Origin: JBCBUE01 sp039818285
GTDB taxonomy: Bacteria > Planctomycetota > Phycisphaerae > Phycisphaerales > Phycisphaeraceae
DNA: 28,315 nucleotides
Direction of reading: 5' to 3'
Assembly: GCA_039818285.1 (NCBI GenBank)
Contig: JBCBUE010000042.1
Coordinates: forward strand, 1 to 28,315
In this document: positions 1 to 7,713 of the stretch, piece after piece
Layout of the letters: every line of letters starts with the position of its first letter
Numbering within the stretch: the first letter of the stretch is position 1
Notes under the pieces: generated by a model
Database searches by the model: none
The model's input: only the letters and a program-made list of their open reading frames with translations
Told to the model about the DNA's origin: nothing
Made by a program: the position numbers and the translations under genes

Positions 1-1
1 G

Positions 2-265
2 CCACCGACTGATTCACTGCTTGCTGGCAGCCAATCAGGCTACAACGTCTACATCCTAAATGCTTTCAATCACAAGTTAGATACAGACGGTCACCCGCGA
101 CACGCGATGTCAAACTCAGTCCGACACTATCGAAATCTGATCCTTGCGACACAAAACCCATCGGTTCAGAACCTGCTCATCCTGACAGACAATCCGCCCA
201 AACCGCGCGAAGCGCAACGCAAGATCGTTCCGATTTTTCAGAGCGGCCCCGCACTTACGCCCTAG
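2..265 (+). CDS. 3' end of an unrecognised protein (partial)
   Basis: An open frame runs from the window edge through 87 codons to a TAG at 263-265, with no start inside the window that must be used. The C-terminal peptide (ending IFQSGPALTP) contains an ILTDNPPKPREAQRKIVPIF stretch that I cannot assign to a family. Base composition is clearly less GC-rich than the genes that follow, so the usual GC3 argument for coding is weak here. The gene would converge on comM, with about 115 bp between their stops. It could be the tail of a transferred or poorly conserved gene, or a chance open frame. Confidence 0.45.
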   Translation, partial: PPTDSLLAGSQSGYNVYILNAFNHKLDTDGHPRHAMSNSVRHYRNLILATQNPSVQNLLILTDNPPKPREAQRKIVPIFQSGPALTP

Positions 266-380
266 CTCTTCGCTCATCGATATGCCTGTTTTATAAGTTG
301 CTAGGTCGGATAGACAGGCCCGAGATCAGAGAATTACAGCCGAGCGGACCCTGTGACAGGGCGGTGATCAGTGCGATCGG
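266..380. other. Convergent intergenic region before comM
   Basis: This gap separates the stop of the partial upstream gene from the stop of comM. It is less GC-rich than the coding DNA around it. The only structure I see is a small CCCTG-TGA-CAGGG hairpin at 349-361, without a T-run, so a terminator is possible but weak. Confidence 0.3.
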
Positions 381-1895
381 CTATGCCGAGCGATCCAACA
401 ACCGATACCCGATCGCCTCGCTGACGTGCGCCAGCTCGATCGCGTCGCTTCCTTCAAGATCGGCGATCGTGCGAGCGAGCCGGCGGACCTTGTCGTAAGC
501 CCGAGCGCTCAGCCCCAGCTCCGTCATCGCTTGCTTGACCAGGCGTTTGCTCGGCTCGTCGAGCGGGGAGAGGCGGTCGAGTTCTCCGGCGCGCAAGGCG
601 GCGTTGGGCTTGAGCGGCGAGCCGTTGCGAGCGAGCTGCCTGTCGCGGGCGGCGACAACGTGTTGGCGAAGGGTGGCCGAGTCGGTGCCGGGCTTGGCGT
701 CGGTGAGGCGCTGGTAGGGGACGGGCGGGGCTTGGACGTGGACGTCGACGCGGTCGATCAGCGGGCCGGAGAGGCGCGACAGGTAGCGCTGCATCTCGCG
801 TTGGCCGACGGCGTCGCGCGGGGTGTCGCCCTTGGGCGTCGGGTTCATCGCGGCGACGAGCATAAAGCGGGCGGGGAGCTGGACGGTGGCCTGGGCGCGG
901 GCGATGGTGACGTGGCCGTCTTCCAGCGGCTGGCGGAGGGTCTCGAGAACGGGGCGGGGGAACTCGGGCAGCTCGTCGAGGAACAGGACGCCGCGATGAG
1001 CGAGGCTGACCTCGCCGGGTCGGGGGACGGTGCCGCCGCCGATCAGCGCGGCCTGGCTGGCGGTGTGGTGCGGGCTGCGGACGGGGCGGGCGGTGATCAG
1101 CGGGCAGCCCGGCGGGACCTGGCCGACGGACGAGTAGATCCGCGTGACCTCCAGCGCCTCGTCGCGTGTCATGGGCGGCAGGATGCTCGGCAGCGCCCTC
1201 GCCATCATCGTCTTGCCCGTGCCCGGCGGACCGACGAGCAGCAGGTTGTGCGCCCCGGCCGCCGCGATGGTCATCGCCCGCTTGACCGCTTCCTGGCCCT
1301 TGACCTCGGCGAAGTCGACCGTCGCCTCGGCCCGCGCGAGCGCCAGGTCCACCGATGCCGGCGTCGCGGGCTCGATGGCGTGGTCGCCGTTCAGGAAACC
1401 CACCACGGCCCCCAGCGTCCCCGCCGGGTACACGTCGATCCCCGCCACCGCCGTCGCCTCCCCCGCACACTCCACCGGCACCACCACCCCCTCCGCCCCC
1501 ATCGACTTCGCCAGCATCGCCAGGTTGATCACCCCGCCCACCGGCCGCACCCGCCCATCCAACGCCAACTCCCCGGCGAACAGCAGCCGCTTGTGCCGTT
1601 CGCTGCGCACCGCCCCGACGCTCAGCAGCAACCCCACCGCGATCGGCAGATCAAAGACCGGCCCCTCCTTGCGCACGTCGCCAGGAGCCAGGCTTACCAG
1701 CAAGCGGGCCTCCGGGTACACAAACCCCGAGTTCTCGATCGCCGACCGCACCCGCTCCATCGACTCCCGCACCGCCGCGTCAGGCAACCCGACGATCGTC
1801 GTGCGCGGCAGCCCCCGGTCGGCCACGTCGACCTCCACCTCGCAGGCGATCGGCTCGATCCCCCGCAGCACGAAGCTGTGCACCTGCGCCAGCAC
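381..1895 (-). CDS. comM: ComM/YifB-family Mg-chelatase-like AAA+ ATPase
   Basis: The protein has 504 residues, the normal family length. Residues 20-165 form the N-terminal ChlI-type domain, the Walker A motif GPPGTGKT is at about 222-229, Walker B VLFLDE is at about 303-308, and a C-terminal ChlI domain follows. Members are hexameric helicases; ComM promotes branch migration during integration of transforming DNA, so a role in natural transformation or recombination is likely. The start is GTG (codons for MLAQVHSFVLRG, the family's typical N-terminus). A TAACGT box ends six bases before it, suggesting a leaderless mRNA. The gene is divergent from the araC-type gene with only 73 bp between starts. 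It is not next to dprA, its common neighbour. Confidence 0.95.
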   Translation of the reverse strand: MLAQVHSFVLRGIEPIACEVEVDVADRGLPRTTIVGLPDAAVRESMERVRSAIENSGFVYPEARLLVSLAPGDVRKEGPVFDLPIAVGLLLSVGAVRSERHKRLLFAGELALDGRVRPVGGVINLAMLAKSMGAEGVVVPVECAGEATAVAGIDVYPAGTLGAVVGFLNGDHAIEPATPASVDLALARAEATVDFAEVKGQEAVKRAMTIAAAGAHNLLLVGPPGTGKTMMARALPSILPPMTRDEALEVTRIYSSVGQVPPGCPLITARPVRSPHHTASQAALIGGGTVPRPGEVSLAHRGVLFLDELPEFPRPVLETLRQPLEDGHVTIARAQATVQLPARFMLVAAMNPTPKGDTPRDAVGQREMQRYLSRLSGPLIDRVDVHVQAPPVPYQRLTDAKPGTDSATLRQHVVAARDRQLARNGSPLKPNAALRAGELDRLSPLDEPSKRLVKQAMTELGLSARAYDKVRRLARTIADLEGSDAIELAHVSEAIGYRLLDRSA

Positions 1896-1901
1896 GAAGA
1901 C

Positions 1902-1907
1902 ACGTTA
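1902..1907 (-). promoter_or_regulatory. -10 box of comM (leaderless)
   Basis: On the minus strand TAACGT is followed by six bases and then the GTG start. Transcription starting 6-7 bases past the box would begin at or next to the start codon. I see no convincing -35 box. Confidence 0.5.
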
Positions 1908-1933
1908 CCCGTTCACCGCAACCTGGACTGTCA

Positions 1934-1962
1934 TCGACCGTGGCACCGCCGTGGTGCATAAT
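1934..1962 (+). promoter_or_regulatory. Promoter of the araC-type gene (leaderless)
   Basis: TCGACC (1934-1939) lies 17 bases before CATAAT (1957-1962), a reasonable -35/-10 pair. Six bases then separate the -10 box from the ATG at 1969, so the transcript should begin at the start codon. The element overlaps the region upstream of divergent comM. Confidence 0.6.
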
Positions 1963-1968
1963 TCGGGC

Positions 1969-2823
1969 ATGCCGCTACGCGTCGGACCGCCCAAGCACCA
2001 GGGGATCGCCAGCAACCCCCCAGGCGCCACGTTCGGGCCCCGGACCATGCGCGACTTTGAGTTCGTCTGGATCATCGACGGGGACTGCGTGTACCGCCGC
2101 GACGGCGTCGAACACGCCGCCGGGCCGGGCGCCATGGTGCTCTGCCGGCCCGGGGCGACCGACGCGTTCGACTGGGACCCGCACCGCCGATCGATGCACG
2201 GCTTCGTGCACTTCGACGTGCTGGCGGTCCCGTCGCACTGGCCGAGCCGGACGCACTGGCCGGACGTGCGGACGCTGCCCGAGGGCGACGTGATGCGGCC
2301 GATGCTCGGGCACCTGCTGCGCTGGTCGGCGGACGGAGACGCCGAGCTGACACGGATGACGCTCCGCCACCTGCTGAGCGTGTTTGTCCTGGGCGAGCTG
2401 TCGACGCGGCAGCCGCCCAGCCCGCACCTGCCGGCGCCGGTGCAGGCGGCGTTGGAGTTCGTCGAAGCGAGCCTTCGGGAAGACCCGACGCGGACAATTG
2501 CGCTCGACGACATGGCCGACGCGGCCCACGTCACGCCGGGGCATCTGTGCCGGCTGTTCAAGTCGGGCACCGGCCACACGCCCGCCGAGACCGTGCGGCT
2601 GATGCGGCTGGACGCCGCCGCCGCGATGCTCGCGCGGAGCAACGAGCCGATCCAGGCCATCGCCCAGGCCGTCGGCTTTGCCAGCCCGTTTCACTTCTCG
2701 CGTCGCTTCCACGAAGCGTTCGGCCTCAGCCCCTCGGCCTATCGCCGTAGCGCCCAGACCGGGGTCCCACCGCCGCTTCCCATGCGGCACAGCCGGCACA
2801 CGCTTGGTGAATTTCAGGCATGA
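1969..2823 (+). CDS. AraC-family transcriptional regulator
   Basis: The protein has 284 residues. An N-terminal cupin-like sensor domain lies at about 20-85 and the C-terminal AraC DNA-binding domain at about 165-262, with two helix-turn-helix units at roughly 178-199 and 228-252 (the second around QAVGFASPFHFSRRF and the closing GLSPSAYRR). Such proteins bind a small ligand and control nearby operons. The phytanoyl-CoA dioxygenase gene follows directly on the same strand, a pairing often seen in planctomycetes, so it is the likely target. The open frame extends far upstream into the antisense of comM, but this ATG is preferred because the sensor domain begins just after it and a CATAAT box sits six bases upstream. 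Confidence 0.9.
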   Translation: MPLRVGPPKHQGIASNPPGATFGPRTMRDFEFVWIIDGDCVYRRDGVEHAAGPGAMVLCRPGATDAFDWDPHRRSMHGFVHFDVLAVPSHWPSRTHWPDVRTLPEGDVMRPMLGHLLRWSADGDAELTRMTLRHLLSVFVLGELSTRQPPSPHLPAPVQAALEFVEASLREDPTRTIALDDMADAAHVTPGHLCRLFKSGTGHTPAETVRLMRLDAAAAMLARSNEPIQAIAQAVGFASPFHFSRRFHEAFGLSPSAYRRSAQTGVPPPLPMRHSRHTLGEFQA

Positions 2824-2912
2824 ACTCCCCAATCCGGGCTATGGCCACGGTCACCCGGCGAAGCGATGGTTGTCGTCGCCCCCACGATCACCTCGCCCAC
2901 CGGAATCCACGC

Positions 2913-4091
2913 ATGACCACCGCCCTGACCACCGCACCCCTGACGATCGAACGCGCCGACGCCTATCGCGTCACCGTCGATGAGTACCGCCAGTTTCGTC
3001 AATGGGGCTTCCTGATCGTCCGCGGACTGCTGAGCCCCGAGGACGTCGCCGAGCTCCAGCAGCACACCACCGACTTGATGAACGGCGACCTCCCGGAACA
3101 GCAGGCCCTCGACGAGTTCGACCCCGCCGAGGTGGCGAAGTCACGCGACACCAAAGTCGGCGATCAGGCCTTCCGAAAAGAGCACGGCACCGTCCGCCAC
3201 CTCGTCAAGCCCGCGGCGCACCTCTCGCCGCAAGAAAAGGCCCAGCAGTTCCTGCGCATCCATATGCTCCACCGGCAGATCGCCCTGCACGAGCGCTACC
3301 TGCTGCACCCACGCGTGCTCGACGTCATTGAGGTCCTCATCGGCCCCGACCTCTCGGCCATGCAGTCGATGCTCTTCCTCAAGCCACCCGGCAAGACCGG
3401 CCAGGGCTGGCACCAGGACTCCTACTACATCCCCACGATGCCCGACTCGCTCTGCGGCGCCTGGCTCGCCATCGACGACGCCGACGAATACAACGGCGGG
3501 CTCTGGTTCGCCAAGGGCTCGGGCGCCGAGCCCGTCCACCCGCCCTGCCCCGAGGTGGGTTACGGCTTCGGCGATCGCCACGTCAGCGACGTCAAGCACA
3601 TCAAGAACGCCTCGGACCCCGACGACACCACCAACCACCTCACCGACGTCGCCGACCGCTACGACCAGGTCCTCGGCTCGGTCAAGGCCGGCGACGTCGT
3701 CTTCTTCAACGGCCACATCCTCCATCGCTCCAAGGACAACATCACCACCGACCGCTTCCGCCGAGCCTTCGTCGGGCACTACTGCAACGCCCGCAGCTAC
3801 ACCCCCTGGGGACGCGACGAGGACAACCCCGACGGCTTCGACGAGGCCACCGGCTCGACCAACGGCAGCCACATCCTCGCCCGCGGCGACACCCACCTCG
3901 CCTACGCCAAGCCTCGCTTCGGCACGCCCTGCGCCGCCCTGCTCCACCCCGCCGAGCGACGCGAGGCCAACGACCGCGTCGTCCGCCAGATCGCCGCGCT
4001 CAACAACGGCCTCATGGGCTGCGCCATCACCGACCTCGACTCGCTCACCCACGATCACGACGACAACGACCGCGACGACTCGGGCTACTGA
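2913..4091 (+). CDS. Phytanoyl-CoA dioxygenase (PhyH) family protein
   Basis: The protein has 392 residues in the Fe(II)/2-oxoglutarate oxygenase fold. Visible ligands are H167 and D169 in GWHQDSYY and H271 in the NGHILHRSKDN segment; R283/R284 probably binds the 2-oxoglutarate carboxylate. It hydroxylates an unknown small substrate, with CO2 and succinate as by-products. The chosen ATG has a GGA about eight bases upstream and precedes the typical VDEYRQFRQWGFLIVRGLL opening. An alternative ATG at 2820 overlaps the regulator's stop (ATGA) and would add 31 residues rich in Arg and His that do not resemble the family; coupling through it is possible. The gene probably forms an operon with the AraC regulator. 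Confidence 0.88.
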   Translation: MTTALTTAPLTIERADAYRVTVDEYRQFRQWGFLIVRGLLSPEDVAELQQHTTDLMNGDLPEQQALDEFDPAEVAKSRDTKVGDQAFRKEHGTVRHLVKPAAHLSPQEKAQQFLRIHMLHRQIALHERYLLHPRVLDVIEVLIGPDLSAMQSMLFLKPPGKTGQGWHQDSYYIPTMPDSLCGAWLAIDDADEYNGGLWFAKGSGAEPVHPPCPEVGYGFGDRHVSDVKHIKNASDPDDTTNHLTDVADRYDQVLGSVKAGDVVFFNGHILHRSKDNITTDRFRRAFVGHYCNARSYTPWGRDEDNPDGFDEATGSTNGSHILARGDTHLAYAKPRFGTPCAALLHPAERREANDRVVRQIAALNNGLMGCAITDLDSLTHDHDDNDRDDSGY

Positions 4092-4119
4092 CGCTCACGC
4101 CCAGCACAGACGATCGATC

Positions 4120-4794
4120 TCAAGCCGGCGCGTGCCTGGCGATCCCCGCCTCGATCGCGGGCCCGAGCTCGGCGAGCTCTTCGACGATGTCGTGGGCGCC
4201 GGTCGAACGCAGCTCGTCGGCGTCGCGGAAGCCCCAGAGCACGCCGATGTTCCAGGTCCCCGCCGCCGTGCCCGCGGTCATGTCCGCCGCGGTGTCCCCG
4301 ACGTACACCGTGCACTCGCCCCGAGCCTCCATCCGCTCCAGCGTGTCGTGCAGCCCCGCCGGGTCGGGCTTGACCGGCACGCCCGGTCTCGCGCCTAGCA
4401 CGCTGGCGAACGCGATCTCGGGGAAGTGCTGGGCCACCTGCTTGACCACCTCGTCGTGCGGCTTGTTCGAGAACACCGCCAGCGTCCAGCCCGCCGCGGC
4501 CAGCTCGGCCAGCAGCTCGGCCGCCCCGGCAAACGGCCGAACGATGTCGCCGTCCATCTCCGCCCGGTACCGCTGCACCAGCTCGCACCCCCGCGCGATC
4601 TCCGCCTCGTCCTCGGTCCGCAGGGCGTGCTTGACCATGTAGGGCAGCCCCTGCCCGGCGAGCAGGTTGTAATCCGCCTCCGGACGGGGCTCACGGCCCA
4701 TCGCCACCAGCATCGCGTTCCCCGACTCGGCGATCTCGCCGATCGTGTCCAGCAACGTCCCGTCCAGGTCGAACACCACGCAACGCTTTTCCAT
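4120..4794 (-). CDS. HAD-family hydrolase, phosphoglycolate-phosphatase-like
   Basis: The protein has 224 residues and all four HAD motifs: DLDGT with nucleophile D9 and acid D11, the Ser of VFSNKPH, the Lys of VKPDPAG and the acidic VGDTAADM motif. A helical cap lies between motifs I and II. The length and the GTLLDT opening fit the Gph/PGP subgroup, which removes phosphate from 2-phosphoglycolate or similar small phosphates in the cytosol; the substrate cannot be told from sequence. It converges on the PhyH gene with 28 bp between stops. A TAAACT box six bases before the ATG implies a leaderless transcript. Confidence 0.88.
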   Translation of the reverse strand: MEKRCVVFDLDGTLLDTIGEIAESGNAMLVAMGREPRPEADYNLLAGQGLPYMVKHALRTEDEAEIARGCELVQRYRAEMDGDIVRPFAGAAELLAELAAAGWTLAVFSNKPHDEVVKQVAQHFPEIAFASVLGARPGVPVKPDPAGLHDTLERMEARGECTVYVGDTAADMTAGTAAGTWNIGVLWGFRDADELRSTGAHDIVEELAELGPAIEAGIARHAPA

Positions 4795-4800
4795 GCCCCG

Positions 4801-4806
4801 AGTTTA
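4801..4806 (-). promoter_or_regulatory. -10 box of the HAD phosphatase gene (leaderless)
   Basis: On the minus strand TAAACT is followed by exactly six bases and the ATG. No clear -35 box is seen at the usual distance. Confidence 0.55.
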
Positions 4807-4866
4807 CGGGATCGGCCCAAGCCCAACCCGCGGCTCACCGCGTGCTGACACGACCCACCCGGGCCT

Positions 4867-4895
4867 TTGCGTCCGGTCTGGCCTCGGCATATGGT
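4867..4895 (+). promoter_or_regulatory. Possible promoter of the flavin-reductase-like gene
   Basis: TTGCGT (4867-4872) and TATGGT (4890-4895) are spaced by 17 bases. The predicted transcript would carry a leader of about 28 bases, so this gene differs from its leaderless neighbours. Confidence 0.4.
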
Positions 4896-4929
4896 TGCTC
4901 ACGCCCGGAAGCAGCTCCCGAGCCCGCGC

Positions 4930-5418
4930 ATGTCTGCCGAACCCATCGACGCCATCCGCTCCGCCCTCAGCCTGATCCCCACCGGCCGCTTCGTGCTCAC
5001 CGCGGCCCACGAGGACCGCCGCGCCGGCATGCTCGTCGACTGGGTCCAGCAGTGCTGCCACGAGCCCCCGATGGTCGTCGTCGCCGTCGAGAAGGGCAAA
5101 GGCATCATGCCGCTCATCTCCGAGTCGCGACAGTTCTGCCTCTGCCAGGTCGCCGACGACGACCGCCGCCTGCCCCGCAAGTTCGAGCGCGAGAGCGACC
5201 TCAGCGAGGACCCCTTCCTCGGGGCCGACCTCGTCCCCGGCGTCCTCCCTCACCTGCCCATCCTCCGCACCTCGCTGGCCTATCTCGAGTGCGAGCTCGC
5301 CTGCCACCTCGACGTCGAGGGCGACCACGACCTCTTCGTCGGCCACGTCAAGGGCGGTGAGCGCCGCGCCGGCAACCCCGCCGTCCACGTCCCCGGCCTG
5401 GCGACCGACACGCCCTGA
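4930..5418 (+). CDS. Flavin-reductase-like FMN-binding split-barrel protein
   Basis: The protein has 162 residues. The pattern IPTGRFVLTA, then VDWVQQCCHEPPMVVVAV, then a central LPHLPILRTSLAYLECEL strand pair matches the flavin reductase-like domain that binds FMN as a homodimer. Such proteins use NAD(P)H to reduce flavin for a partner oxygenase or act as stand-alone reductases; the partner is not evident. The region upstream is open in frame to a TTG at 4867, but that stretch overlaps the proposed promoter, and the ATG at 4930 directly precedes the domain. No Shine-Dalgarno sequence is obvious. Confidence 0.82.
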   Translation: MSAEPIDAIRSALSLIPTGRFVLTAAHEDRRAGMLVDWVQQCCHEPPMVVVAVEKGKGIMPLISESRQFCLCQVADDDRRLPRKFERESDLSEDPFLGADLVPGVLPHLPILRTSLAYLECELACHLDVEGDHDLFVGHVKGGERRAGNPAVHVPGLATDTP

Positions 5419-5452
5419 CTCGCCGCGTCGAGGCGCGCCACCCCGCCCGCCC

Positions 5453-5458
5453 TACGCT
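5453..5458 (+). promoter_or_regulatory. -10 box of the siroheme-decarboxylase-like gene (leaderless)
   Basis: TACGCT is followed by six bases and then the ATG at 5465. It lies within the 46-bp gap after the flavin-reductase-like gene. Confidence 0.5.
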
Positions 5459-5464
5459 GTGTCG

Positions 5465-6625
5465 ATGGCCACGCCCCCCGCCGCCGACACCCCCGCCTCC
5501 ATCGACGACCCCACCAACGCCGCCCTGCTCCGCGTCGCCGAGGACCGGCTCGTCGGCTTCTCGCCCGACCCCCTGGACGACCTCGCCCAACGCACCGAGC
5601 TGCCCCGCGACCTCGTCGTCGACCGCCTGCTGGCCATGCTCGAGGCCGGCACCGTCCGACGCGTCCGCCAGACCCTCATCACCACCTCCCTGGCCCGCGG
5701 CGCCCTCGTCGCCTGGCGCGTCCCCGTCGACCGACTCAACGACGCGTTCGACACCATGTTCCAAGACGACCCCTTCACCGGCCACGTCGTCACCCGCTCC
5801 ACCGACCGCGACTCGCCCGGCTCGGACTACCGCCTCTGGACCACCCTCAAGCTCCCCACCGCCTACCGCCTCGACGCCCACTGCGACCACCTCGCCCGAC
5901 TCACCGGCGCCACCGACTACCTCCCCCTGCCCGCCAAAAAGCTCTACGCCCTCGGCGTCGGCCATCTCCGCCGCCGCGACATCGCCCCCGGCGACCGCAC
6001 CGACGAGCCCGCCCGCGTCCTCGACACCAACGTCATCGAGCTCACCGACGACCAATGGCAGGTCGTCGAGGACATCAAACGCGAGGTCACCCCCGACGAG
6101 CTCGACGCCGCCCGCGACCCCGCCCGCTCGCTCTGGCATCAGCGCGCCGAGCAGGCCGGCATCTCGCTGGACGCCTTCCTCGACGCCGGCCGAACGCTCG
6201 ACCGCCTCGGCGTCGTCGGCCGCTTCTCCGCCTTCCTCGAGCATGTCAAGAAGCACGCCGACGGCAAGCCCGTCACGCGCTACAACGCTCTGTTCCATTG
6301 GCGCGTCCCGCAAGGCCGCGAGCACGACGCCGGCCTCGAGGTCGGCCGACACGCCTGCATGACCCACGCCTACTGGCGCGAGGGCGGCGCCGCCTTCAAC
6401 CACGTCAACCTCATGGGCGTCTGCCACGGCCTGGACAAAGGCCTCGTGCTCGCCCATAAGCAGGCCATCGACGACCACCTCGCCGAGCTCGGCATCGCCC
6501 CCGACTACACCAACGTTTTCTGGGGCGGCCGATCCGAGATCAAGCCCAGCGAGTTCCTGCCGTCGGCCTACGCGACATGGTGCCAGACGCAGGGCCTCAA
6601 CCCGCAAGCCATGCGAACCGACTGA
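5465..6625 (+). CDS. Two-domain AsnC/Lrp-like protein resembling siroheme decarboxylase (AhbA-AhbB / NirD-NirL type)
   Basis: The protein has 386 residues and two tandem AsnC-type repeats. Repeat 1 (about 18-170) has a winged helix ending in GTVRRVRQ, then LVAWRVPVDRL and a TGHVVTR segment with H107 and R111. Repeat 2 (about 192-345) has a winged helix, NALFHWRVPQGREHDAG, the better preserved MTHAYWRE (H301, Y303, R305) and NLMGVCHG with H321. In siroheme decarboxylases two such chains form a heterodimer that converts siroheme to didecarboxysiroheme for heme d1 or for alternative heme synthesis. Here both halves are fused, and the first half has lost the Tyr of the THxYxR motif. A diverged or regulatory role is possible. 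Its stop overlaps the next gene's start (TGATG). A -10 box sits six bases upstream. Confidence 0.65.
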   Translation: MATPPAADTPASIDDPTNAALLRVAEDRLVGFSPDPLDDLAQRTELPRDLVVDRLLAMLEAGTVRRVRQTLITTSLARGALVAWRVPVDRLNDAFDTMFQDDPFTGHVVTRSTDRDSPGSDYRLWTTLKLPTAYRLDAHCDHLARLTGATDYLPLPAKKLYALGVGHLRRRDIAPGDRTDEPARVLDTNVIELTDDQWQVVEDIKREVTPDELDAARDPARSLWHQRAEQAGISLDAFLDAGRTLDRLGVVGRFSAFLEHVKKHADGKPVTRYNALFHWRVPQGREHDAGLEVGRHACMTHAYWREGGAAFNHVNLMGVCHGLDKGLVLAHKQAIDDHLAELGIAPDYTNVFWGGRSEIKPSEFLPSAYATWCQTQGLNPQAMRTD

Positions 6626-6828
6626 TGGGGCACACGCCGATCACGCTCGCGATCGTGTTCGTGTGGACGGCGATCATCGCCGGCGCCTTGATCGCCAGTC
6701 TCGTTGCACGGTTCGCCGGCCGCAGACGGCTGAGCGAGCTCTTGCTGGGCGTCTCCTACAACACAGGCTTTTTCGGCGTCTGCCTGTCCGTCGCCGTCGT
6801 CTTCATCGCCCTGTGGCTCGATGGCTAG
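6625..6828 (+). CDS. Small two-helix membrane protein
   Basis: A 67-residue protein with hydrophobic segments at about 6-28 and 45-65, joined by a basic loop (FAGRRRLSE), which predicts a hairpin with the loop in the cytoplasm. Its ATG overlaps the upstream stop as TGATG, a strong sign of translational coupling with the siroheme-decarboxylase-like gene. Its TAG shares a palindromic CTAG with the stop of the convergent methyltransferase gene. I do not recognise the family. It may anchor or assist the upstream protein, but only the gene arrangement supports this. Confidence 0.65.
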   Translation: MGHTPITLAIVFVWTAIIAGALIASLVARFAGRRRLSELLLGVSYNTGFFGVCLSVAVVFIALWLDG

Positions 6829-7589
6829 GCCGCCCGACGCATCGCCACCGCCTCGGGCTTGCGACACACAAACACGTCGTTCGTGCAGTAGTAGTCCAGC
6901 CCCTGACGCGAGACCTGCGCCGGGTCGAACCCCCGCGTGTGCCTGACCGTCACGTCGAAACCCGCGTCGGCCATGCGCTGCGCGTAGTCATCGCCGGGGG
7001 CACGCACGTGATCGCGCTGATGGAACAGCCGAAGCCGCTGGCGCGGGTCGGTCACCGTCGGGTCTTCGACCGTCGCCTCGCCCCACACCGGCACCTGCAG
7101 CAGCGCCACCCCGCCCGGCCGAAGCACGCGGAAGAACTCGCCAAGCGCCCGGCCGTCGTCCGGCACGTGCTCCAGCACGTGCGAGCACCACACCACGTCG
7201 TGCGTCTCGTCGTCCAGCCGCAGATCCGTAACGTCCATCACGCGCATGCCGCGATCGGTCAGGTCGATGCTCAGGTACTCGTCCGACAACGGCCGAAGCG
7301 CCGCCTCGATGCACACCTCCGGCGCGACGTGCAGCGTACGCAGCCGCTGTTGGTCCAACCCCGTCTCGGCCAGCACGTCCCGCAGCACCAGCCAGCCCAG
7401 CCGCTGCCGCTCCAGCGACCCGCACTTTGGGCAGGCCGCGTCCAGCCGGCGGTTCGGCGGCGTGCCGAACATCAGGAAGTGACGCCCCCGCCAATCGCAG
7501 ATCGGGCAGTGGCGGTTATCGGTCGGCGTCGTCCAACTCCGCGCCGTGTGCACGGCCAGTCGTCGCAGCGTGTCCAGCAAGGCAAGCAC
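6825..7589 (-). CDS. Zinc-ribbon class I SAM-dependent methyltransferase
   Basis: About 254 residues. An N-terminal zinc ribbon (CPIC, then CPKC about 23 residues later, followed by GSLERQR) precedes a Rossmann methyltransferase core: the SAM-binding region from LHVAPE, YLSIDLTDR as the ribose-binding acidic strand, and CSHVLEHVPDD as motif IV. The family methylates unidentified substrates and is often found near cell-envelope sugar genes; a GT4 gene lies 0.9 kb away. The GTG start is supported by GGGA six bases upstream. A TTG nine bases further in has GAGGAG at eight bases and is a real alternative. The longer open frame up to 7778 gives a Gly/Arg-rich, non-coding-looking N-terminus and overlaps the truA start. 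Confidence 0.8.
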   Translation of the reverse strand: MLALLDTLRRLAVHTARSWTTPTDNRHCPICDWRGRHFLMFGTPPNRRLDAACPKCGSLERQRLGWLVLRDVLAETGLDQQRLRTLHVAPEVCIEAALRPLSDEYLSIDLTDRGMRVMDVTDLRLDDETHDVVWCSHVLEHVPDDGRALGEFFRVLRPGGVALLQVPVWGEATVEDPTVTDPRQRLRLFHQRDHVRAPGDDYAQRMADAGFDVTVRHTRGFDPAQVSRQGLDYYCTNDVFVCRKPEAVAMRRAA

Positions 7590-7701
7590 TCCTCGTCCCG
7601 CGCACGACCCACCTCGGGCCGCAGCACGGTCTCCCCTCCCATCGGCCACGCCGCCCACGCCCGTCCGCCCGCCGACCGCCCCGCGGTTATCAGCCGCCCG
7701 A

Positions 7702-7707
7702 TACGCT
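7702..7707 (+). promoter_or_regulatory. -10 box of truA (leaderless)
   Basis: TACGCT is followed by six bases and the GTG at 7714. The same hexamer and spacing occur before the siroheme-decarboxylase-like gene. Confidence 0.5.
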
Positions 7708-7713
7708 CCCTGC

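Noticed and set aside
426..1961. 511-codon open frame opposite comM
   Set aside because: It is an Arg/His/Gly-rich antisense shadow with no domain.
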